Assembly (NCBI GenBank): GCA_026002695.1
Contig: BOCB01000037.1
Location: 1 to 16,642 of the forward strand
DNA length: 16,642 nt
Source: Synergistales bacterium
GTDB lineage: Bacteria > Synergistota > Synergistia > Synergistales > Synergistaceae
Direction of reading: 5' to 3'
The position numbers were made by a program, and so were the translations under genes. Numbering within the stretch: position 1 is the first letter of the stretch; the number at the start of each line of letters is the position of its first letter. Below the pieces are notes generated by a model. The model did no database searches, was not told the DNA's origin, and worked only from the letters and a program-made list of their open reading frames with translations. Positions 6,535-15,300 of this stretch are shown here, in pieces.

Positions 6535-7833
6535 TTATACTTTTATCCCGCCGCGCAGCAGCTTTGCGGCCGCGAGGTTCAATACGGCCATTATGGAGAA
6601 TATCGACGGAATCCGGAGCCCTGCCGCGAGCAGGAGGGCCGCGGCGGCGGCGGAAGCGGCCATGAAGAAGGCGTCCATTACATTCGAGCAGGCCGTTACT
6701 CCGGCGAGGTCGCGCTCGCTGCTGCTGTTCTGCATTACGGCGTAAAGCGGCACTATATATATCCCGCCGAAGAATGAAATTCCAAAGAGGCAAAGCAAAA
6801 TGACGGAGTTTAGCGGGGAGAGAAGGAAGCGCCATATCGTGAGAAGATCACCGCTCTCCGCAGGGCGCCACGCGCTCAGCGCGGCGAGAAGGAGACTAAG
6901 CGCGGATATGGCGACAGCGGCGAGCGGGGTGTAGCGCGCGGATATTTCACCCTTCAGCAGATGGCTGCACGCTATGGAGCCGGCGCCTATGCCGAATGAA
7001 AATACGGCGAGCATCAATGTCGCCACATTGCTGTCGGCGCCTAATACCGTCTTGGCGTAACCGGGGAACTGCGACGTGAATATTCCTCCGACAGCGTAAA
7101 ACCACGATATGCCGAATATCGGGAAGGCCGCCTCGCGCCGCGCGATGACCTTCTTAACAAGAGCGGCTGTTTCTCCGAAGATGCCGAATCTCAGTTTGAG
7201 GGAAGGCCGCACGACGCGCGTGCGCGGGATGAAGAGGCTCGCCGCCCATCCCGCCGCCGCTATGAACACCACGAGGAAGCTGACCGAGCTCACCCCGCCC
7301 TCGCCCATTACAAAGACGCCCCCCGCTATGGTGCCGAGGAGTATCGACAGGAACGTACCGGTTTCGATTAGGGCGTTCGCGCCCACGAGTTCGTCCGCTT
7401 TCAGGCACTGGGGCAGGATACTGTACTTTATCGGCCCGAAGAACGCGCTCTGCGCGCCCATGAGAAACAGAATCGTCATCAGGAACCGTACGCTGCCGCT
7501 GTAAAAGGCGGCGACGGCTCCGGCCATCACGGCTATCTCCGCTAATTTCGTGCATCGCGCTATTCCGGCGCGCTCGTACTTGTCGGCGAGCTGCCCCGCT
7601 ATCGCCGAGAAGAGGACGAACGGCAGGATGAACACCCCTGACGCGAGCGTTACAATGACTCGCGCGTCGCCGCCGGTCTCGTCCGCGAGGCGGTACGTGA
7701 TCAGCATGGCCATTGCGCTCCTGAAGAAGTTGTCGTTGAACGCGCCGAGGAACATGGCGGCAAAGAGAGGGAGAAAGCTGCGCGACCTGAGGAGTCCCGC
7801 CAATTTTTTGCCGCCGGTTTTCTTATCCGTCAT
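6535..7833 (-). CDS. MFS transporter of the LplT (lysophospholipid flippase) type
   Basis: A 432-residue polytopic membrane protein with about 12 hydrophobic segments. FLGAFNDNFFRSA at 28-40 is the recognisable opening of the LplT/Aas-associated MFS group. The sequence ASGVFILPFVLFSAIAGQLADKYER matches the conserved loop between helices 2 and 3, and FGPIKYSILPQ the following cytoplasmic region. LplT moves lysophospholipids across the inner membrane for re-acylation by Aas. Here no acyltransferase domain is fused, and no acyltransferase gene is adjacent. I take ATG 7833 as the start: a GGGGG-rich element lies 11 bases upstream, and the hydrophobic core begins soon after. The TTG at 7890 has no ribosome site and abuts a palindrome. 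It lies upstream of ugd on the same strand, 123 bases away. Substrate is inferred from the family; another lipid or drug is possible. Confidence 0.78.
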   Translation of the reverse strand: MTDKKTGGKKLAGLLRSRSFLPLFAAMFLGAFNDNFFRSAMAMLITYRLADETGGDARVIVTLASGVFILPFVLFSAIAGQLADKYERAGIARCTKLAEIAVMAGAVAAFYSGSVRFLMTILFLMGAQSAFFGPIKYSILPQCLKADELVGANALIETGTFLSILLGTIAGGVFVMGEGGVSSVSFLVVFIAAAGWAASLFIPRTRVVRPSLKLRFGIFGETAALVKKVIARREAAFPIFGISWFYAVGGIFTSQFPGYAKTVLGADSNVATLMLAVFSFGIGAGSIACSHLLKGEISARYTPLAAVAISALSLLLAALSAWRPAESGDLLTIWRFLLSPLNSVILLCLFGISFFGGIYIVPLYAVMQNSSSERDLAGVTACSNVMDAFFMAASAAAAALLLAAGLRIPSIFSIMAVLNLAAAKLLRGGIKV

Positions 7834-7893
7834 ATGATGCGGTGCCCCCTGTTGATTTGAGGTGAGGCCGATGTTGGTTTTGGTTATCAAGCC

Positions 7894-7921
7894 GTAGGGG
7901 CGGGATTTATCCCGCCCCTAC
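7894..7921. repeat. Perfect 13-bp palindrome between divergent genes
   Basis: The arms 7894-7906 and 7909-7921 are exact inverted copies (GTAGGGGCGGGAT and its complement) around a two-base centre. There is no T run on either side, so it is not a standard terminator. The arm CCGCCCCTAC is very close to CCGCCCCTGC at 5031-5040 and 5074-5083, which suggests one intergenic repeat family. The rest of the 270-base gap (7834-8103) holds no gene I can support. It contains a T7 run at 8043-8049 and a TATACT at 8054-8059. Confidence 0.75.
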
Positions 7922-8091
7922 ACCCATCGGAGCCGCGTTTATTATACAGCACATATCTTCTCATTCGCAAGCGTTATTTTCGCTGATACGAACCTCTTGC
8001 GGGGACGGCAATCCGCCGGGCCGCGAACTGTGGCGGCAACGGTTTTTTTGCGGTATACTCTGCGTGGTGTGTTCGCAATCATTATGTTTCC

Positions 8092-8097
8092 GAGGTG
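8092..8097 (+). promoter_or_regulatory. Ribosome binding site deciding the HPP gene start
   Basis: GAGGTG lies eight bases (counted from GAGG) before the GTG at 8104. The in-frame GTG at 8095 is part of this motif, and the ATG at 8110 is spaced too far. Confidence 0.55.
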
Positions 8098-8103
8098 AGC
8101 CGC

Positions 8104-8571
8104 GTGGTTATGATGGAGGATGTCCTCCGCAGGATAAAGTTGTACATTGGAGCGTTTATCGGCTTTGGAGCTGTTGTCTACATATCGTTCAGTAGCAATC
8201 ATATATTGCTGGCGCCGCTCGCGGCTTCCGCGTGTATTCTCTTCGCTGTGCCTGAGAGTCAGTTCGCCCGCGCGAAAAACGTGATATTCGGCCATATGCT
8301 TTCAGCCGCCATAGGCGTTACGGCAGGCAGCGCCCTCGGCGAACATTGGTGGGCGGCAGCCATTTGCGTCACGCTCGCCGTCGCCGTAATGGACGTAACC
8401 GACACGATGCATCCTCCCGCAGCCGCGACAAGCCTCATAGCCTTCGCTACGGAACACGGCTATTATTTTATACTGAGCCCTGTCGCCTCGGACTCCGTAC
8501 TTCTCGTAGCGACAGCTTACATTGTAAGAATTATATTTTGTTTGTGCCGGGAAAATAAAAAGCATGAATAG
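8104..8571 (+). CDS. HPP-family integral membrane protein
   Basis: A 155-residue protein with four hydrophobic segments (about 14-30, 34-50, 62-78 and 84-97), plus a C-terminal one (about 122-144). The defining motif TMHPPAAAT is at 101-109, and the conserved APLAAS...PESQFARAKN block precedes it at 37-59. HPP proteins are small membrane proteins. Some plant and cyanobacterial members are linked to nitrite transport, but most bacterial members are uncharacterised, so no substrate is claimed. The GTG start at 8104 is chosen because of the spaced GAGGTG; ATG 8110 or 8113 would shorten it by two or three residues. The gene stands alone, divergent from the LplT-like gene and convergent with ligA 77 bases downstream. 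Confidence 0.88.
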   Translation: MVMMEDVLRRIKLYIGAFIGFGAVVYISFSSNHILLAPLAASACILFAVPESQFARAKNVIFGHMLSAAIGVTAGSALGEHWWAAAICVTLAVAVMDVTDTMHPPAAATSLIAFATEHGYYFILSPVASDSVLLVATAYIVRIIFCLCRENKKHE

Positions 8572-8648
8572 GTTAAATGGGCGCCGCGTGAAATATCGGC
8601 AGCAGTTTTTCCCTTATTTCGCTTATATGATACGGATTGCCCATGACG

Positions 8649-10664
8649 CTATCGCCCCTTGCCGGTACTGCCGGCGCTATCAATGAACTTCGCCTCGTCC
8701 CATATCTCTATGCCGAGTTCGACGGCTTTGCTGTATTTGCTTCCCGCGTTCGCCCCGGCTACCACCACGTCAGTTTTTTTGCTGACGCTGCTTGAAATTT
8801 TCGCTCCGAGAGACTCGGCTTTTTTTTGGGCTTCCTCCCGCGTCATCAGTGAAAGTTCGCCCGTGAAGACGAATTTTCTTCCGGCAAATTCCGCGGAGCT
8901 CTCATAAAACGTGTCCGGCTCGCTCATGTTTACTCCGGCCGATTTCAAACGCTCCACGGTTTCCCTGTTGCGCTCGTCGCCGAAGAAAGCCCTCACCGAC
9001 GCGGCAACGGTCTCTCCTACCCCGTCTATCACGGCGAGCTCGCCCTCGCTCGCGTTTATGAAGGCGTCCATGCCGCCGAAGCGCCTCGCTATGTCAAGGG
9101 CGGTTTTTTTGCCGACGTTGCGGATGCCGAGCGCGTTTATCACGGCGGACAGCGGGCGGCTCTTCGACGCCTCTATGGCCTCCGTTATGTTGCGCGCCGA
9201 TTTCTCGCCCATTCGGTCGAGTTCGGCCAAGTCGTTTTCGGACATTGCGTATATGTCCGCCGCGCTCTTTATGATCCCGCGCTCGGTGAGCTGCGCGATC
9301 AGCTTTTCGCCTATGCCGTTTATGTCCATGCACTGCCGCGAGACGAAGTGCAGTATCTCCTCCTGTAACTGAGCGGGGCAGGATTTATTCGGGCACCTTA
9401 TCGCGGCCTCGCCGGGCAGTTTTACGGCGTCCGCGCCGCAGACAGGGCAGACGGGCGGTATTTTGTAAGGCGTCTGCGAGCCGTCGCGCGCGTCCGTATC
9501 GACGCGCAGGACCTCCGGTATTATCTCGCCCGCCTTGTGCGCACATACCATGTCGCCGACGCGGATGTCCTTTCGGTCGATCTCGTCCTGATTATGCAGG
9601 CTCGCGCGCTGCACCGTCGTGCCGGAGAGGCTCACCGGCTCAAGCTGCGCGGTCGGAGTGAGCGCTCCGGTTCTGCCGACGGATACGATTATGTCGATCA
9701 CCCTCGTTCGCTTCTCCTCCGGCGGATATTTGAAGGCTATTGCCCAGCGCGGGGCTTTCGCCGTGCTGCCGAGAGTTTCTCGCAGGCTCAGGTCGTTCAG
9801 CTTCATAACCACACCGTCGGTGTTGATGGAGTTTGTGAAGCGCTTACCGCCCCACTCGTCAAGGTACTGCTCGACATCGGACATCGAAGCGCAGAGCCTG
9901 CTGCTCTCCTGAGTTGGCAGCCCGCGCGAGGCGAGCCATTCCAACAATTCTTTTTGAGTTTTCACGCCTAAGTTCTCCGCGCCGAGCGTGTGGTACAGAT
10001 ATATTTTAAGCCGCCTCGACGCCGTGACGCGGACGTCAAGCTGCCTCAGACTGCCGGCGGCGGCGTTGCGCGGGTTGGCAAAGAGCGGCTTATCCTCTTC
10101 TTCGCGGGTTCTGTTCAGCTCGGCGAAGTCCTCGCGCGACATGCAGACCTCGCCCCTCACCTCCACAACCCCGTTCGGCGCGTCCTTCAGCCTCAGCGGC
10201 AGGGAGCGTATCGTTCGGATGTTGCGCGTTACGTCCTCGCCGACCGTGCCGTCGCCGCGAGTGGCCGCCGTTTCGAGCGCCCCGTCGCGGTATATGAGCG
10301 AAACCGCGAGGCCGTCGAGCTTCGGCTCGCACATCCATTCCGGCTCTTCGCCCAGCGCCTTGGCCGCGCGTTCACGGAAGCTCCGCAGTTCGGCCACGCC
10401 GAGCGCGTTATCGAGGCTCTGCATCGGCGCGGAGTGCGTAACTCGCGCGAATTCGCCTCCCGGTTCGCCGCGTACCCGCGCGTTCGGAGAGTCCGGCGTC
10501 AGAAGCTCGGGATACTCGGTCTCGATGGCGGCAAGCTCGCGCAGAAGCGCGTCGTACTCGTGATCCTCTATCTCCGGGGCGTCCTTTACGTAATAAAGGT
10601 AGTCGCTGTCCGCGATAATTTTTTTTAACTCGTCAGCGCGCGAACGAGCCGTTTCTTTTTCCAT
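8649..10664 (-). CDS. ligA: NAD-dependent DNA ligase LigA
   Basis: A 671-residue enzyme, full length for bacterial LigA, that seals nicks in replication and repair using NAD+. The N-terminal Ia domain holds DYLYYVKDAPEIEDHEYD (21-38). The AMP-accepting lysine is K115 in KLDG, and downstream nucleotidyltransferase motifs include ATRGDGTVGEDVT. The OB-fold includes VSVGRTGALTPTA (328-339). The zinc finger cysteines are C406, C409, C424 and C429. A helix-hairpin-helix region follows, and a BRCT domain fills about 585-665. Every essential element is present. ATG 10664 has an AAGGA-type site upstream. The start is 53 bases after the lysS stop on the same strand with no terminator between, so the two are likely co-transcribed. 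It is convergent with the HPP gene. Confidence 0.98.
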   Translation of the reverse strand: MEKETARSRADELKKIIADSDYLYYVKDAPEIEDHEYDALLRELAAIETEYPELLTPDSPNARVRGEPGGEFARVTHSAPMQSLDNALGVAELRSFRERAAKALGEEPEWMCEPKLDGLAVSLIYRDGALETAATRGDGTVGEDVTRNIRTIRSLPLRLKDAPNGVVEVRGEVCMSREDFAELNRTREEEDKPLFANPRNAAAGSLRQLDVRVTASRRLKIYLYHTLGAENLGVKTQKELLEWLASRGLPTQESSRLCASMSDVEQYLDEWGGKRFTNSINTDGVVMKLNDLSLRETLGSTAKAPRWAIAFKYPPEEKRTRVIDIIVSVGRTGALTPTAQLEPVSLSGTTVQRASLHNQDEIDRKDIRVGDMVCAHKAGEIIPEVLRVDTDARDGSQTPYKIPPVCPVCGADAVKLPGEAAIRCPNKSCPAQLQEEILHFVSRQCMDINGIGEKLIAQLTERGIIKSAADIYAMSENDLAELDRMGEKSARNITEAIEASKSRPLSAVINALGIRNVGKKTALDIARRFGGMDAFINASEGELAVIDGVGETVAASVRAFFGDERNRETVERLKSAGVNMSEPDTFYESSAEFAGRKFVFTGELSLMTREEAQKKAESLGAKISSSVSKKTDVVVAGANAGSKYSKAVELGIEIWDEAKFIDSAGSTGKGR

Positions 10665-10717
10665 GTTTTTATCCTTATCCTTTAGGCCTCTTGAGGATAA
10701 ATAGCCTTATTTTTTTC

Positions 10718-12232
10718 CTACAGCGGCTTCATCGTAGGGAAGAGCAGCACGTCGCGTATGCTCCGCGAGTTCGTCAGGAGCATCACGGTGCGGTCTACGC
10801 CGATTCCCATTCCGCCGGTCGGCGGCATACCGTATTCGAGCGCGTTGACGAAGTCCTCGTCAAACGGGTGAGACTCCTCGTCGCCCGCCTCCTTGCGCCG
10901 CGCCTGATCCATGAAGCGCTCCCTCTGGTCGATGGGGTCGTTCAGCTCGCTGAACGCGTTGGCGATCTCCCAGCCGTTGATGAACAGCTCGAAGCGTTCC
11001 GTCACGTCGGGGTTGTCCTTGTTCCTCTTCGCGAGCGGCGATATTACCGTGGGGTGCCCGAAGACAAACGTCGGCTGCACCAGCGTGTCCTCCGCAAATT
11101 CCTCGAAGAAGAGCGGCAGTATATCGAAGCGGCTTGTGTTTGCCGCTACTTCTATTTTGCGCTCGGCCGCGGCGCGCCTCGCCTCGTCGTCGGTTATCGA
11201 GAGGAAGTCGACGCCGGTCTTTTCCTTGACGAGATCGGCCATCGTCGCGCGCTTAAACGGAGGCGTGAGGTCTATCTCGGCGCCCTGATAATCTATCTTC
11301 CTGCCGCCGAGAGCGTCGGCGCACGCCACTAAAATATCCTCCGCGAGCTTCATCATGTCGCGGTAGCTGGCGTATGCCCAGTAAACTTCCATCGTCGTAA
11401 ATTCGGGGTTATGGCGCGGGTCCATGCCCTCGTTGCGGAAGATCGGCCCTAATTCGTAGACGCGCCCGAACATCCCGACGATGAGGCGCTTCAGGTGGAG
11501 CTCCGTCGCTATGCGGAGGTACATGTCTATATCGAGCGTATTGTGGTGCGTGATGAACGGGCGCGCGTTAGCCCCTCCCGCTATTGTCGAGAGTATCGGC
11601 GTCGTCACCTCGAGCGTGCCGTTATCCTCCAGCACGCGGCGGAATGTGCGGACGACGGCCGCCCTGCCGCGGAATATGTCGCGCACGCCGGGGTTGGCTA
11701 TGAGGTCGACGTACCTCTTGCGATAGCGTATCTCAGTGTCCTTCAGTCCGTGCCATTTTTCGGGCAGAGGACGCAGCGACTTCGACAGCAGGGAAAATTC
11801 ATTCACCTTTATTGAAAGCTCGCCCTTCTGCGTCCTGAACGGGACGCCCTTCACCCCTATGATGTCCCCGGTGTCAAGCCATTTTTTGAAGAAGGTGTAT
11901 CTCTCCTCGCCGAGCTCGTTCTGTTGGAAGTAAAGCTGCATATCCCCGCTCTCGTCCGCGAGATTGGCGAAGGCCGCCTTGCCGTGGCGGCGCACGGCCA
12001 TCAGCCTTCCGGCGACGCTCAGCTCGTCCTTGCACTCGTCCTCATGCGTGAGATTGCCGTATTTTTCCCTGATGCTCGTAAGGCTTGCGCCGCAATCCCA
12101 GTGGTCGTTGATGAAGGGGTCGTACCCCTCCTCCTCGCGCAGCCTCCTGAGTTTGTCCTTCCGCTGCCTGAATATCTCTTCCTCCGGAAGTTCGGCCTCG
12201 GTTATCTCGGCATTTGGTATCGGATCGGTCAT
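10718..12232 (-). CDS. lysS: Lysyl-tRNA synthetase, class II
   Basis: A 504-residue class II aminoacyl-tRNA synthetase that charges tRNA-Lys in the cytoplasm. The N-terminal OB-fold anticodon-binding domain covers about 70-150 (SVAGRLMAVRRHGKAAFANL). The catalytic core follows: motif 1 around 194-213 ending TTPIL, then GGANARPF, motif 2 at FRNEG (265-269) followed by RHNPEFT, and motif 3 GMGIGVDR near the C-terminus. HPFDEDFVNALEYGMPPTGG is the usual LysS lead-in to motif 3. The ATG at 12232 is chosen because GGGAGGA lies six bases upstream; the GTG at 12247 overlaps that site. It heads a probable lysS-ligA transcript. The 5' gap to 12290 is AT-rich, but I find no convincing promoter hexamers there. 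Confidence 0.98.
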   Translation of the reverse strand: MTDPIPNAEITEAELPEEEIFRQRKDKLRRLREEEGYDPFINDHWDCGASLTSIREKYGNLTHEDECKDELSVAGRLMAVRRHGKAAFANLADESGDMQLYFQQNELGEERYTFFKKWLDTGDIIGVKGVPFRTQKGELSIKVNEFSLLSKSLRPLPEKWHGLKDTEIRYRKRYVDLIANPGVRDIFRGRAAVVRTFRRVLEDNGTLEVTTPILSTIAGGANARPFITHHNTLDIDMYLRIATELHLKRLIVGMFGRVYELGPIFRNEGMDPRHNPEFTTMEVYWAYASYRDMMKLAEDILVACADALGGRKIDYQGAEIDLTPPFKRATMADLVKEKTGVDFLSITDDEARRAAAERKIEVAANTSRFDILPLFFEEFAEDTLVQPTFVFGHPTVISPLAKRNKDNPDVTERFELFINGWEIANAFSELNDPIDQRERFMDQARRKEAGDEESHPFDEDFVNALEYGMPPTGGMGIGVDRTVMLLTNSRSIRDVLLFPTMKPL

Positions 12233-12238
12233 TGTTAT

Positions 12239-12245
12239 TCCTCCC
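12239..12245 (-). promoter_or_regulatory. Ribosome binding site deciding the lysS start
   Basis: GGGAGGA on the - strand, six bases before ATG 12232. It excludes the longer in-frame GTG at 12247. Confidence 0.7.
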
Positions 12246-12288
12246 ACACAGTTAATTAAACATTAAACCATTCTTTCTTAATTTTATC

Positions 12289-12321
12289 ATAAAAATAGAG
12301 GCGGCCGTTCCCGGTCGCCTC
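12289..12321 (-). terminator. Rho-independent terminator of the giant activase gene
   Basis: On the - strand a stem GAGGCG/CGCCTC (12316-12321 with 12298-12303) continues past one mismatch with CC/GG. TATTTTTAT follows. It lies eight bases beyond the stop at 12329 and separates that gene from lysS. Confidence 0.85.
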
Positions 12322-12328
12322 GCTTTTC

Positions 12329-15300
12329 TCACGCGCTTGCCGCCGCCATCAGGAGCTTTATCCTGTTGAGCCGGTTCGCGCTGCTCGCGCTCGCGTCGTA
12401 GTCGAGCGGCAGGATATTCACCCCGCTGTTCCGGCGTTTAAGCTCCTTCATTACGCCCTTTCCGGTAATATGGTTCGGCAGGCAGGCGAAGGGCTGCACG
12501 CAGAGGATGTTCTTCACGCCGCTCTTTATCAGCTTCATCATCTCCGCGGTCAAAAGCCATCCTTCCCCTCCCTGATTGGCCGGTGAGAGTATGCCGGCGG
12601 CGTCCTCCGCCATGCCGTATATGTCATGACACTCGCCGAAGCGCGTCCCTTCGAGCGCGCGCTCTATCGGACGCCTCATGCGGTTGAGCGCGGCGATACC
12701 CACATGTCCGGCGAGACGCGACATTAATTTGCCCGACAGGCGTTTGTGCGCGTAAATCGGATCGTACAGGCTGTAGAGCAGGAAGCTGACAAGGTCAGGC
12801 ACTACGGCCTCCCCTCCCTCGGCCTCTATTATATCTACAAGGCGCTCATTCGCGCCCGCGTGATATTTCACTAATATCTCGCCGACTATACCAACCCTCG
12901 GACGCCGAGTATCGTCGATCGGCAGCGCGGCAAAATCCTTCACCATGTCCGCTATGTCGGAGGTATATCTGCGCCACCCGCCGAGGGAGACGCTTTCCTT
13001 GCAGCGTTCCGACCATTTATCACGGAGTTCGTTCACGCTGCCGCGTTCCTTTTCATACGGGCGGGTACGTAGGGTGAGCCGCATAAGGAGGTCGCCGTAC
13101 ATGGCTCCCATCAGGCATTTCCACATTGCCGAGGGCGTGGCCGGCAGTTTCGCCGCCTCACCTCTCCCCTGTGAGTTCACCGCGATCACTCTCGTACTCT
13201 TATATCCTGCGGCGTCGAGAGCCCTCCGCAGGAGCGGAACGTAGTTGCTCGCGCGGCAGGGACCGCCCGTCTGAACGTACAAGCAGTCCGTCTTGTCCGG
13301 GTCATACTCTCCGCTCGACAGCGCGCTCAAAAACTGCCCTACGACAACCATAGCAGGATAGCAGGCGTCGTTGTTGACGTACTTCAGCGCAAGCTCAATC
13401 GCTTCGCGCGAACCCTCGGGCAGGACGCGGAAGTCGAAGCCCTCGCTTCGCATTGCCGCCTCCAAAAATTGGAAATGGTACGGCGACAGCGGGGGACAGA
13501 GTATTGTGCGCCGCGCCTTTGATTTGCCGCAGAGCTTCCCGACATACTTAGTAGTAGGACGAATTTGCGGGGCAAGTAATTTTCCTTGTTCGCCGGAGGT
13601 CCGATTCGATCTCATTGCCGCGAGAAGCGAGCGTATTCGTATCCTCACAGCGCCGTTGTTACTTCCCTCGTCTATCTTTATGAGCGTGTGCGGCTTGCCG
13701 CCGCGCTCCAAAATTGCCGCCGCCTGGTCGGCGCTTATCGCGTCGAGGCCGCAGCCGAACGAGTTGAGCTGAACCATTTGAACCTCCTTAAAATCAGGGT
13801 GATTCGCAACTATCGACGCCGCCTTGTAAAGGCGCGAATGATATTCCCACTGATCGACGACGTAAAGCTCGTCTTTGTTCTCAGCCGCCGTATCGAGAAT
13901 TGAATCCTCGGTCAAAACAGCGACGCCGTAGGAGTTTATGAGAGTCGGTATACCGTGGTTCACCTCCGGGTCGAGGTGGTAAGGATGACCGGCGAGCACT
14001 ATGCCCGTCGCGCCGTTTTTAACGGCTTCCAGCGCGGTTCTTCCATACTCGGCTATATCTTCCTTGAAACGGCGCATTTCCTCGTATGCCGCGGCGACCG
14101 CGGATTTTATCTCGCTCTTTGTAACGCCGGAACCTGACATCAGCTCGAAGAGATTTTCGGTGAGCCGTTTTGGCGAGTCTATCGGGAGCGGCGCGCGCGT
14201 GAAATCGATGCCGCGCTCCCCTCCCTCGGTATTATCGCGCGCCTCGTCGATGTTGAGGTAGGCTACGTCGGGGTAGCCCGTAACGACGGGGCAGTTGAAG
14301 TGATTGTCAGTGTTTTTTAGTTCACCCCGCTCTTTAAGTATGACGGGGTAAAAAATCCGCTTCACTCCGCTTCGCAGCAGATCCGTAATGTGGCTGTGGA
14401 CGAGCTTCGCCGGATAGCAGAGCGTCTGGGACGGAATGGTGTCCATTCCGAGGCCGGAAGCCGGGGACGCGGAGGAGAGCCTCACGCTGTAGCCGAGCTT
14501 TGAGAGGAACGTGAACCAAAGCGGATAATTTTCATACATGTTGAGCGCGCGGGGAATGCCGATGACGCCACGCGGGGCGTCCTTCTCAGGAATCGGCTTG
14601 TAATAATCGAAGAGGCGCTTGTACTTCATGTCGGCCACGTTGGGCGGCGGGACGCTCGTTCGTTCCGCGGGCGCGCCGCGCTCACAGCGGTTGCCGCTGA
14701 GGTAGGACCGCCCGTCGCTGAACAGCGTCTTGGTCAATATACACCTGTTTCCGCAGCGGGCGCAGCGCGCCGTCGAAGTTTCGGCTCCGAAGGAATCGAG
14801 AGCTTCCCTCGTTATTATGGTACTCTTTTCTCCGCTGAAAGTGTCCCTTGCCAGCAGGGCGGCTCCGAAAGCGCCCATCAGCTCGGCGATGTCCGGGCGG
14901 ACAACCTCTCGTCCGCTCATCAGCTCGAAGGCGCGGAGCAACGCGTTATTTTTGAACGTCCCTCCCTGCGCGACTATGCGGCTGCCGAGCTCATCGGTAT
15001 CTCGCATCTTCAGGACCTTGTAGAGCGCGTTGCGCGCAACGGAGTAAGCGAGACCGGCGGAGATGTCGTTTACGCTCGCGCCGTCCTTCTGCGCCTGTCT
15101 CACTCTGGAGTTCATAAAGACCGTGCAGCGCGTGCCGAGGTCCACCGGCATGGACGACGCCTCAGCCGCGTCCGCGAACTCGCCCATGGTCAGCCCGAGC
15201 GATTCGGCGAAGCTCTGGATAAACGATCCGCAGCCCGAGGAACACGCCTCGTTAAGGTAGACACGGTTTATGACGCCGCCCTTTATGCCGAGGCATTTCA

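Noticed and set aside
7834..7890. Longer LplT-like start at TTG 7890
   Set aside because: No ribosome site precedes it, it abuts a palindrome, and the added residues are not family-like.
8013..8059. GC stem followed by T7 (8043-8049) and a TATACT (8054-8059) upstream of the HPP gene
   Set aside because: The stem is short and separated from the T run, no + strand gene lies upstream to terminate, and no good -35 accompanies TATACT. Too weak to call a terminator or promoter.
9990..10628. Two overlapping + strand frames opposite the 5' part of ligA
   Set aside because: Both are shadows of ligA; the translations lack any recognisable motif.
10691..11332. Long + strand open frame opposite lysS
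   Set aside because: An antisense shadow caused by high GC at third positions. The - strand LysS frame is unambiguous.
13586..13903. + strand frame opposite the giant activase gene
   Set aside because: No ribosome site, no domain, and fully inside a well-supported - strand coding region.
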